From Streptomyces sp. NBC_01465 (GTDB lineage Bacteria > Actinomycetota > Actinomycetes > Streptomycetales > Streptomycetaceae): a stretch of 64,000 nucleotides of DNA. Shown here piece after piece: positions 55,549 through 63,227 of the stretch. The translations under genes and the position numbers were made by a program. Numbering within the stretch: position 1 is the stretch's first letter; the number at the start of each line of letters is the position of its first letter. The DNA lies in NCBI RefSeq assembly GCF_036227325.1, contig NZ_CP109467.1:8184001-8248000 (forward strand). The letters are read 5' to 3'. The notes beneath the pieces are model-generated. The model was not told where the DNA came from. It saw only the letters and a list, made by a program, of their open reading frames with translations, and made no database searches.

Positions 55549-55601
55549 TTGACGGGGGCGCGACAGGAATCAACAATGATCGCGATTCTGACAACGTTGT
55601 C
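55549..55601 (+). promoter_or_regulatory. promoter and LacI-type operator of the 1043-residue protein/GH92 pair
   Basis: TTGACG (55549-55554), 17 bases, AACAAT (55572-55577) is a candidate promoter. The perfect 12-base palindrome GACAACGTTGTC (55590-55601) follows, just downstream of the expected start site, where a LacI-type repressor would block initiation or elongation. The core matches the site upstream of the GH2 gene. Confidence 0.55.
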
Positions 55602-55630
55602 TAGATCGCAGTCGAAGGGAACGACCCAGC

Positions 55631-58600
55631 GTGTCGCACCACTCGTCCGAGCTGAGCCGGCGCCGGTTCGCCCAGCTCCTCGGCCTCTCCGCCGCCCTCG
55701 TGGCGGCCCCCGCAGCCGTTGCCGGAACCGCCTCTGCGGCCGACCGTACGGCTGCGGACAGCGCGTCGGCCCCCGACGACGTCGCGGCCACGTACTACCG
55801 CGTCCTCCTCGACCACACCCGCTGGTCCGAGACGCAGTGGGACGCGGCGGCCGGCCACTACACCGCGACCGACTTCGGCTTCGCGGTCGTCCTCGGCAAC
55901 GCGCTGCTCCTCACCCGGGGGACCTACGACGCTGAGGCCGCCGGAGTCGAGAAGGAGACCCTGCGCACCCGCACGCTGGTCACGCTCCAGCACTTCGCTG
56001 CGTCCAACCGCCTCAACGGCGGTACGGAATGGGGCAAGAAGCTCTTCTTCGACACGACCTTCCAGTCGTACTTCGTTCTCGCCGCCCGGCTGCTCTGGGA
56101 CCAGCTCGACACCATCACCCAGGGTTACGTCGAGACCATCGCGATCGAGCAGGCGCGGTTCACCACCTCGCTCGGCACCGCCGACGACCCGGCCTCCGGC
56201 GGCTGGACCCCGCACGGCGCCACCGGCGGATTCCAGGGCGACACCAAGCTGGAGGAGATGGGCGTCTACGCCCAGTCCCTCGCCCCCGGCATCGCCTGGG
56301 CCCCCGACCACCCCGAACAGGGCGACTGGCACGCCACGTTCGGGCGATGGAGCCGCAACGAAGCCGGTCTCCCGGCCGCCGACCTCGCCAACCCGGCGCG
56401 GGTGGACGGCGTCCCGATCAGCGACAACACCGCTCAGAACCTCTACGACACGTTCATCGTCGAGAACCACATGTCCTTCGGCCCGCACTATCAGGAAGAG
56501 CTCTGGCGCACCTCGGGCCGCAACTCCGCGCACTTCATCACCGCGGGCCGCCCGCTCCCCGAGATCCTCACCTCGCAGCCGAACGCGGGACCGCTCTGGG
56601 ACACCCTCCTGATGATGATGAGCGACGCGGGCGAGCCGCTGATGCCCATGGTCGAGGACCGTGAGCACCTCTACGGCCGCGACGTCATCCCCCTCGCCTT
56701 CCTCGCGCAGGTGCTCGGTGACCGGTCGGCGGCCGGCGCGGAAGTCGCCCTCGCGGAACGGCTCGAGGCCTACCAGGCGTACCCGCCGGTCCACCGCATG
56801 GCGAAGTTCTCCGGCGAGCCCAAGTACGAGCCGGAGGCCCGCGCCGAGATCGCCATCAGCTATCTGCTCCACGAGTGGCGGTCCCGCCAGGGCTCCCCGG
56901 TGAAGCCCTTCACCGCAGCGGAACTCTTCGAACGGGCCAGTGGTGCAAAGGACTTCGGCACCGGACCCGGCATCCTCGCCCATCAGTCGCCCGGCGCCTG
57001 GGCGGCCACCGTCACCAAGCCCGGCTTCGTGAAATTCGCCTGGCAGCCCGCGCACGACGACTGGCTGTTCGCCCTCAGCGGCCACACCCCGATGTTCCTG
57101 CCCGCCTCCACCGGCAAGGTCACCACCCGCTCCACCGCCACCTACAGCGCACTGCGCGACGGCTTCGACGGCAGCGCGAGCATGCTGGCGCTCGCCACCG
57201 GCTTCGCCGGGTTCACGACCCTGCCCTCGGGCGCGGTCGTCTACGCGACCTCGGGCACCGGCGCGGGGGAGGGCCACATCGAGGTCCGCAACCTCACCAT
57301 GCCAGGCATCGCCGGGCTGACCGGGTCCCGTACCTACACCACCGCCGAAGGCACCACGACCGTACGGGCGAAGGACGCGGGCGGCACCGCCCCCGGCGGA
57401 GCGCGGACCGACGAACTCGCCCTGGAGCGCGCCGAGTTCCGTTACGTACGGATGCTCGGCATCACCCCTGCCCCGACCTACGGCTACTCCCTCTACGCCT
57501 TCGAGGTCCGCGACGGCGCGGACGGCACCGACCTCGCGCGCACCGCCACCGCGACCGCCTCCTCAGCCGACACCGGCAAGGAGGCCCGCCTCTCCGTCGA
57601 CGGCGACCCCGTCACCCGCTGGGCGGTCTCCCGCGCCGACCGCCCCCGGGCCGACAGCTCGCTCACGCTGGACCTCGGCGCACCGCACGCGTTCGACCGG
57701 GTCACCCTGCGCTGGGAGTCCGCGGCCGGAAAGGCGTACGCCGTCCAGGGCTCGGCCGACGGGCAGACCTGGACCGACCTCGTGCGCTACCCGACCCCTC
57801 AACTATCCAGCACCGGCGGCTGGATCTCCGTGGACGGCAGGGCGGGCCTCGTCGTACGCGGCGACGCGCACCCGATCGCCGTCTACGACGACACCGTCGT
57901 CCTGGCCGACGGACCGGCCGCAGCCCTGCTCGTCGAGGGCTACCCCTCGGCGGACGCCTCCCGGACCCGGGCCGCAGCCGCGCGTACCGCCCCCACCAGC
58001 GGCAACGCCGCCCTGCGCGCGAGCACCGCCGAGAACCACCTGAGCCTCTTCAACCTCTCCGACCGGCCGGTCGCCACCACCGTGGCCATCGCGCAGGACA
58101 CCCGAGCGGTACGGCTCTACGAGGGCGAGCAGACCGTCACCGCGACCGGCACCGAGTTCCACGCGGCCACCGACGCCGCACAGGCCGTCCTGCTCCCGCC
58201 CCGGCTCACCCTGCGCGCGGCGGATGGCCGCCGCCTGCCCGCCGGAATCCGCGCCGAAGTCACCGACGCGAGCACCGTACGGCTCACGGGCCCCGCCTGC
58301 CGTCTCAACGTCACCGCCCCCAACGGACGCACGGCGCACGTCTCGCTGCGCTCCGGCCGCACCCAGGACGTACGGCTGACCGGAGTGACACCCCACCCCC
58401 TCACCGACGCCGCACTGGGCCGCACCACCTTCCCCACCGCACCGCTCCCGCCCGGCATGTCCGACCCCGCGGCCGCCGTCGACGGCGACACCCGCACCTC
58501 CTGGACCCCAGGACCCGGCGGCCGCATGGTCGTCGACCTGGGCGCGGTGCGCGCGGTGAGCGGGGTGCGCGTGCGGTGGACCGGAGGCCGCACCCCGTCC

Positions 58601-58762
58601 GCCCAGGTGGAGTTCAGCACCGACGGTGTCACCTACACACCGGCAGGCGCCCTCTCGCGCCGCTCCACGCTGACCACCTCCGGCAGCGCGCGCTATGTGG
58701 CGCTCGCCGTCCCGGACTGGCGGCACGGCGACGCCCGCGTCGTCTCCCTCAGCCTGATCTGA
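55631..58762 (+). CDS. Tat-exported protein of unknown activity with discoidin-like (CBM32-type) domains
   Basis: The 1043-residue protein starts at GTG 55631 with a twin-arginine signal (SRRRFAQLLGLSAALVAAPAAVAG). Residues about 50-480 look like an alpha-helical toroid domain (WSETQWDAAAGHYTATDFGFAVVLGNALLL, SYLLHEWRSRQGSP), then a beta-rich region to about 620. A discoidin/F5-8C-like domain lies at about 630-740 (RTATATASSADTGKEARLSVDGDPVTRWAVSRADR, LTLDLGAPHAFDRVTLRWE) and a second at the C-terminus (AAAVDGDTRTSWTPGPGGRMVVDLGAVRAVSGVRVRW). The fold order suggests a polysaccharide lyase or glycosidase, but I cannot assign a family or catalytic residues. The GH92 gene follows 29 bases downstream, so both are one transcript. 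Confidence 0.75.
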   Translation: MSHHSSELSRRRFAQLLGLSAALVAAPAAVAGTASAADRTAADSASAPDDVAATYYRVLLDHTRWSETQWDAAAGHYTATDFGFAVVLGNALLLTRGTYDAEAAGVEKETLRTRTLVTLQHFAASNRLNGGTEWGKKLFFDTTFQSYFVLAARLLWDQLDTITQGYVETIAIEQARFTTSLGTADDPASGGWTPHGATGGFQGDTKLEEMGVYAQSLAPGIAWAPDHPEQGDWHATFGRWSRNEAGLPAADLANPARVDGVPISDNTAQNLYDTFIVENHMSFGPHYQEELWRTSGRNSAHFITAGRPLPEILTSQPNAGPLWDTLLMMMSDAGEPLMPMVEDREHLYGRDVIPLAFLAQVLGDRSAAGAEVALAERLEAYQAYPPVHRMAKFSGEPKYEPEARAEIAISYLLHEWRSRQGSPVKPFTAAELFERASGAKDFGTGPGILAHQSPGAWAATVTKPGFVKFAWQPAHDDWLFALSGHTPMFLPASTGKVTTRSTATYSALRDGFDGSASMLALATGFAGFTTLPSGAVVYATSGTGAGEGHIEVRNLTMPGIAGLTGSRTYTTAEGTTTVRAKDAGGTAPGGARTDELALERAEFRYVRMLGITPAPTYGYSLYAFEVRDGADGTDLARTATATASSADTGKEARLSVDGDPVTRWAVSRADRPRADSSLTLDLGAPHAFDRVTLRWESAAGKAYAVQGSADGQTWTDLVRYPTPQLSSTGGWISVDGRAGLVVRGDAHPIAVYDDTVVLADGPAAALLVEGYPSADASRTRAAAARTAPTSGNAALRASTAENHLSLFNLSDRPVATTVAIAQDTRAVRLYEGEQTVTATGTEFHAATDAAQAVLLPPRLTLRAADGRRLPAGIRAEVTDASTVRLTGPACRLNVTAPNGRTAHVSLRSGRTQDVRLTGVTPHPLTDAALGRTTFPTAPLPPGMSDPAAAVDGDTRTSWTPGPGGRMVVDLGAVRAVSGVRVRWTGGRTPSAQVEFSTDGVTYTPAGALSRRSTLTTSGSARYVALAVPDWRHGDARVVSLSLI

Positions 58763-58791
58763 TGCCAACGACCCTCAGGAGGTCTTCACCC

Positions 58792-61131
58792 ATGCAGTGG
58801 ACCCAACGGCTGCGCGGCACGGCGACGGCTGTCGCCGCCGTCGCGCTCCTCGGCGGAGTCCTCGCCGCACCCACGGCCCAGGCCACCGGGCACAGCGGCG
58901 GGCAACTGACCGATCTGGTCAACCCGTTCATCGGTACGGAGAACGAGGGCAACACCTACCCGGGCGCCGCCGTGCCCTTCGGGATGGTCCAGCTCTCCCC
59001 GGACACCGGCCACAACACCGGTTACGACCACGCCCAGAACCAGATCCGCGGCTTCTCCAGCATCCACATCTCCGGCGTCGGCTGCGGGCTCGGCGGCGAC
59101 CTGCCGACCCTGCCCACCACCGGCGACATCACGGAGACCGACAACGCCAAGTACGCGGCGACCTTCAGCCACGACACGGAGAAGGCAAGCCCCGGCTACT
59201 ACAAGGCCGAGCTCAACTCCGGCATCACCGCCGAGCTCACCGCGACACAGCGCACGGGCGTGCAGCGCTACACCTTCCCGGCCACCGACAAGGCCAACGT
59301 CCTGCTGAACGCGGGCCAGTCGCTGCACAAGACCGTCTCCACGACGGTCGAGGTGCTCGACTCCCGTACGATCCGCACCGCCATCACCGGCAGCGGCTTC
59401 TGCCAGGACACCAAGCCGTACACGCTCTACACGGTCACCCACTTCGACCGCCCCTTCACCACGTCGGGCACGTGGAAGGACGGCAAGGTCACCGAGGGCA
59501 CCAAGGCCTCCACCGGCACCGGCGGCAACGGCGCCTGGGTGCGCTTCGACACCACCAAGGACCGCACCGTCGAGGCCACCACGGCCGTCAGCTACGTCGA
59601 CGCGCGCGGAGCCGCCGCCAACCTCCGCGCCGAGGGCGGCAAGAGCTTCGACCGCACCTACCGTGCGGCACAGGCGAGCTGGGAGAGCCGGCTCGGCGAG
59701 GTCCAGGCCCAGGGCGGCAGCGACACCCTGCGCCGTACCTTCTACTCCTCCCTCTACCGCTCCTTCCTCGCGCCCAACATCGGCAGCGACGTGGACGGCC
59801 GCTACACCGGCTGGGACCAGAAGATCCACCGCGCCAAGGGCTTCGCGTACTACCAGAACTGGTCGCTCTGGGACACCTACCGCACCCAGACCCAGCTCCT
59901 CTCGCTCCTCGCCCCGCGCGAGGCACGCGACATGGCGATCTCCGTCATCAAGATCGACGAGGAGAGCGGCTGGCTGCCCAAGTGGGGCTACGGCACGGTC
60001 GAGACGAACATCATGACCGGCGACCCGGTCACCCCGTTCCTCACCAACGCCTACCAGCAGGGGCTGCTCAAGGGGTACGAGGAGGAGGCGTACAAGGCGC
60101 TCAAGAAGAACGCCGACGGCGTCCCGCCCGCCGACTCCCCGGCCGTCGGCCGTGAGGCCAACATCCAGTACCTCAAGGACGGTTACGCGCCCTACATCAA
60201 GGACCGCGCCCATGTGAAGCCCGGCGACTCGGACTTCGACCACGGCGCCTCCGCGACCCTGGAGTACGCCCTCTCCGACGCCATGCTCGGCCAGATGGCG
60301 GGCGACCTCGGCCACAAGGCCGACGCGGCGCGCTACGCGGCCCGCGCCCAGAACTACCGCACGATTTTCGACCCTTCCACCGGCTTCTTCCGCGCCCGTG
60401 ACGCGGCCGGCGCCTTCACCGGACCCGCCGACCCGGCCCAGAGCGAGGGCTTCCACGAGGGCACGTCCTGGCAGTACCAGTGGCTGGTCCCGCAGGACCT
60501 GCCCGGCATGGTCTCGCTGATCGGCGGCAAGGACGCGGCCAACCAGCGCCTCGACTCGTTCTTCGCGTACGACAAGCTCCTGGCCGACCCCGCCAAGACG
60601 GCGCGCGAGGTCTGGGTGAACGGCCCGTACGCGTACTACAACGCCGACAAGTACAACCCGCAGAACGAGCCCGACCTCATCGCCCCGTACACCTACCTCT
60701 CCACCGGCCAGCCCTGGAAGACGACCGACGTGGTGCACGCCGCGCTGACGCTCTTCACGGACGCGCCCACCGGTATGACGGGCAATGACGACCTGGGCAC
60801 CATGTCCGCCTGGAACGTCCTCTCCTCCATCGGCGTCTTCCCGGTCCAGCCGGGCACCGACACCTGGGGCCTGTCGACCCCGGTCTTCGACCGCGTCGAC
60901 CTGAAGCTGGACCGCCGCTACTACCCGCACGGCAAGCTCACGATCACCGCGCCGGGCAGCACGGACAGCGACCGGTACATCCAGTCGGCCAGCCTGGACG
61001 GCAAGGCGCACGCCAAGACGTACCTCACGACGGACGAGATCCGCTCCGGCCGCTCCCTCTCCTTCACCGTGGGCGCCAAGCCCTCGGACTGGGGTACGGA
61101 CGCCTCGGCGGCCCCGCCCGCCATCGGCTGA
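58792..61131 (+). CDS. secreted GH92 alpha-mannosidase
   Basis: The 779-residue protein has a signal peptide (to about residue 31, AQATG) and the full GH92 layout: N-terminal VNPFIGTENEGNTYPGAAVPFGMVQLSPDTG, SGVGCGLGGDLP, then the toroid with LWDTYRTQTQLLSLLAP, SDFDHGASATLEYALSD (near 481), EGTSWQYQWLVPQD (near 556, containing the catalytic acid Glu) and MTGNDDLGTMSAWNVLSS (near 660, catalytic Asp and Ca2+ site). GH92 enzymes are Ca2+-dependent inverting exo-alpha-mannosidases acting on alpha-1,2/1,3/1,4/1,6 mannosides of N-glycans and fungal mannan. ATG 58792 follows AGGAGG. A clear terminator follows. Confidence 0.93.
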   Translation: MQWTQRLRGTATAVAAVALLGGVLAAPTAQATGHSGGQLTDLVNPFIGTENEGNTYPGAAVPFGMVQLSPDTGHNTGYDHAQNQIRGFSSIHISGVGCGLGGDLPTLPTTGDITETDNAKYAATFSHDTEKASPGYYKAELNSGITAELTATQRTGVQRYTFPATDKANVLLNAGQSLHKTVSTTVEVLDSRTIRTAITGSGFCQDTKPYTLYTVTHFDRPFTTSGTWKDGKVTEGTKASTGTGGNGAWVRFDTTKDRTVEATTAVSYVDARGAAANLRAEGGKSFDRTYRAAQASWESRLGEVQAQGGSDTLRRTFYSSLYRSFLAPNIGSDVDGRYTGWDQKIHRAKGFAYYQNWSLWDTYRTQTQLLSLLAPREARDMAISVIKIDEESGWLPKWGYGTVETNIMTGDPVTPFLTNAYQQGLLKGYEEEAYKALKKNADGVPPADSPAVGREANIQYLKDGYAPYIKDRAHVKPGDSDFDHGASATLEYALSDAMLGQMAGDLGHKADAARYAARAQNYRTIFDPSTGFFRARDAAGAFTGPADPAQSEGFHEGTSWQYQWLVPQDLPGMVSLIGGKDAANQRLDSFFAYDKLLADPAKTAREVWVNGPYAYYNADKYNPQNEPDLIAPYTYLSTGQPWKTTDVVHAALTLFTDAPTGMTGNDDLGTMSAWNVLSSIGVFPVQPGTDTWGLSTPVFDRVDLKLDRRYYPHGKLTITAPGSTDSDRYIQSASLDGKAHAKTYLTTDEIRSGRSLSFTVGAKPSDWGTDASAAPPAIG

Positions 61132-61141
61132 TCCCCGGCCG

Positions 61142-61177
61142 AAACGCCCGCGTCCCTGCTGAGGGGCGCGGGCGTTT
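61142..61177 (+). terminator. intrinsic terminator after the GH92 gene
   Basis: AAACGCCCGCG (61142-61152) pairs perfectly with CGCGGGCGTTT (61167-61177) around a 14-base loop; the right arm ends in TTTT. It lies ten bases after the GH92 stop. Confidence 0.85.
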
Positions 61178-61257
61178 TGGTGTATGGCCGTACCACTCCG
61201 TAAAATCGAGGTTTTGGGCCTGCAGCGGCATGCGGCACGAACGACAGAGGACGCACG

Positions 61258-62730
61258 ATGACGGTGACAGAGGACAGCCAGGACTTCGGCCCCGGCATCG
61301 ATCCTGAGCGGCTGGCTCTCTGCCTGAGTGTGCTCGACGAACTCGACAAGATCGACGTCGACCACCCCGACGCGATCGCCGTACGCCGTGCCACCGCCGG
61401 CATCTACCGCACCGTGAAGCAGCGCCGCCGCCAGGACCGCAGGGCCGCCAAGACCGCCCACGACAAGGCGGTGACCGAGGCCACCGCGACCGGCTCCGCC
61501 GAGCGCATCGACGACGAGACGCAAGGCCTCCTCCCGTCGTCGTCCGTGCAGGGCGAGATCGCCGGGATCCTCCAGCGCCCCCGCTCCTGCTACACGTGCA
61601 AGACGCGCTACGTCGAGGTCGACGCGTTCTACCACCAGCTCTGCCAGGACTGCGCCGCCCTGAACCGCTCCCGCCGCGACGCCCGCACCGACCTCACCGG
61701 CAAGCACGCCCTGCTCACCGGCGGCCGCGCCAAGATCGGCATGTACATCGCCCTGCGCCTGCTGCGTGACGGTGCCCACACGACGATCACGACCCGCTTC
61801 CCCAAGGACGCCATCCGCCGCTTCAAGGCGATGGACGACTCCGCGGACTGGATGCACCGCCTCGAGGTCGTCGGCATCGACCTGCGCGACCCGGCCCAGT
61901 CCGTCGCCCTGGCCGAGCAGGTCGCCGAGCGCGGGCCGCTGGACATCCTGATCAACAACGCGACGCAGACCGTACGGCGGCTGCCGTCCGCATACGCCGC
62001 CCTGGTCGAGGGCGAGAGCGCCCCGCTGCCGGCCGGCGAGCTGCCCACCCACCACGTCATCGGCGCCTTCAACTCCGGAGCGGTCGACGGCCTGGCCGCA
62101 CTGCCCCTGGGCGTCAGCGGCCTGGACGCGCAGAAGGTCGCCGACCTGGCCCTGGTCGCGGGCAACGCCAGCATCGCGCGCCACCGCGACGGCAGCGCCA
62201 TCGACGCGGGCGGGCTGGTCCCGGACGTCGTCGACACCAACACCTGGGTGCAGACGATCGACCAGATCTCCCCTGTCGAGCTCCTCGAGACGCAGCTCTG
62301 CAACTACACCTCGCCGTTCATCCTGATCAGCGCGCTGCGCCCGCTGATGGCGGCGGCCGCGAAGCAGGCGTCGAGCGGGCGCGCGTACGTCGTGAACGTC
62401 TCGGCGATGGAGGGCGTCTTCGGACGCGGCTACAAGGGCGCGGGCCACCCGAACACCAACGCCGCGAAGGCGGCCATGAACATGGTGACGCGAACCAGCG
62501 CCCAGGAGATGTTCGAGGCCGACGGCATCCTGATGACGTCGGTCGACACCGGCTGGATCACCGACGAGCGCCCGCACTACGACAAGCTGCGCCTCGCCGA
62601 CGAGGGTTTCCACGCCCCGCTCGACCTGATCGACGGCGCCGCCCGCGTCTACGACCCGGTGGTGCGCGGCGAGGCGGGCGAGGACCTGTACGGCATCTTC
62701 CTGAAGGACTACGCGCCCGGGAAGTGGTAG
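61258..62730 (+). CDS. SDR-fold protein with N-terminal four-cysteine module and altered active site
   Basis: The 490-residue protein has a helical, Arg-rich N-terminus (about 1-105) and a zinc-ribbon-like module CYTC-x14-CQDC (Cys111, 114, 129, 132). A Rossmann domain from about 145 follows: HALLTGGRAKIGMYIALRLL (cofactor loop TGGRAKIG), LDILINNATQT and VVNVSAMEG with Ser382. The canonical YxxxK tyrosine is absent: the lysine (Lys404) is kept in TNAAK, but Thr400 sits in the Tyr place; Tyr392 nearby might substitute. It has about 240 residues more than a classical SDR, including an insert between 240 and 335. ATG 61258 follows an AGAGGA sequence. Function is unknown. Confidence 0.85.
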   Translation: MTVTEDSQDFGPGIDPERLALCLSVLDELDKIDVDHPDAIAVRRATAGIYRTVKQRRRQDRRAAKTAHDKAVTEATATGSAERIDDETQGLLPSSSVQGEIAGILQRPRSCYTCKTRYVEVDAFYHQLCQDCAALNRSRRDARTDLTGKHALLTGGRAKIGMYIALRLLRDGAHTTITTRFPKDAIRRFKAMDDSADWMHRLEVVGIDLRDPAQSVALAEQVAERGPLDILINNATQTVRRLPSAYAALVEGESAPLPAGELPTHHVIGAFNSGAVDGLAALPLGVSGLDAQKVADLALVAGNASIARHRDGSAIDAGGLVPDVVDTNTWVQTIDQISPVELLETQLCNYTSPFILISALRPLMAAAAKQASSGRAYVVNVSAMEGVFGRGYKGAGHPNTNAAKAAMNMVTRTSAQEMFEADGILMTSVDTGWITDERPHYDKLRLADEGFHAPLDLIDGAARVYDPVVRGEAGEDLYGIFLKDYAPGKW

Positions 62731-62769
62731 ACGGGCGTCTTAGACGAACGACCTATACAAGCGTCATAA

Positions 62770-62785
62770 ACAACCGTATGGTTGT
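62770..62785. promoter_or_regulatory. palindrome over the -10 and leader of the GtrA-like gene
   Basis: ACAACC (62770-62775) mirrors GGTTGT (62780-62785) around GTAT. It covers a -10-like TATGGT (62777-62782) seven bases before the ATG at 62790, an arrangement expected of a repressor site on a leaderless promoter. No regulator gene is visible next to it. Confidence 0.4.
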
Positions 62786-62789
62786 GGCC

Positions 62790-63227
62790 ATGACGCAGCC
62801 AGTCGTTCGTTCCGCACGTCAACTGCCCTCCGGTCCGGGGCCGTTCGCCTCTTTCGCGCGCTTCGTGCTCTGTGGTGGCGGGGTCGGCGTCGCCTCCAGC
62901 GCCGCCGTCGCCGGTCTGGCGCTGGTGATGCCGTGGATCGTCGCCAATGCCGTCATCACCGTCGCCTCGACGGTCCTGGCCACCGAGCTGCACGGCCGCT
63001 TCACCTTCGGCTCCCGGCGCGGCGGCTGGCGCCACCACCTCCGGTGCGGCTCCACGGTCGCAGCGGCATACGTGGTCACCAGCGGCTCGATGCTCCTCCT
63101 GCACGCACTCCGGCCCGACCCCGGCGCCCTGTGCGAGCAGGCGGTCTATCTCTCCGCGTCGGCGCTCGCCGGCGTCGGCCGGTTCGTCGTGCTGAGGCTG
63201 GTCGTCTTCGCGCCGCGCAACGCCTCG
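62790..63227 (+). CDS. GtrA-like small membrane protein, 3' boundary unclear
   Basis: From ATG 62790 the frame encodes about 145 residues with four membrane helices in GtrA style: FARFVLCGGGVGVASSAAVAGLALVMPWIVANAVITVASTVLATELHGRFTFGSRRGG, then VAAAYVVTSGSMLLLHAL and LAGVGRFVVLRLVVFAP. GtrA proteins are linked to transfer of lipid-carried sugars across the membrane. GtrA proteins normally end after the last helix, here about 63225, but the frame has no stop until 63998, passing antisense through the SDR gene. I give only the protein-like part. A -10-like box seven bases before the ATG suggests a leaderless message; ATG 62778 is an alternative start. Confidence 0.6.

Noticed and set aside
58786..62613. 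1275-codon minus-strand open frame opposite GH92 and the SDR-like gene
   Set aside because: Same reason: antisense shadow without motifs, crossing a real terminator at 61142-61177.
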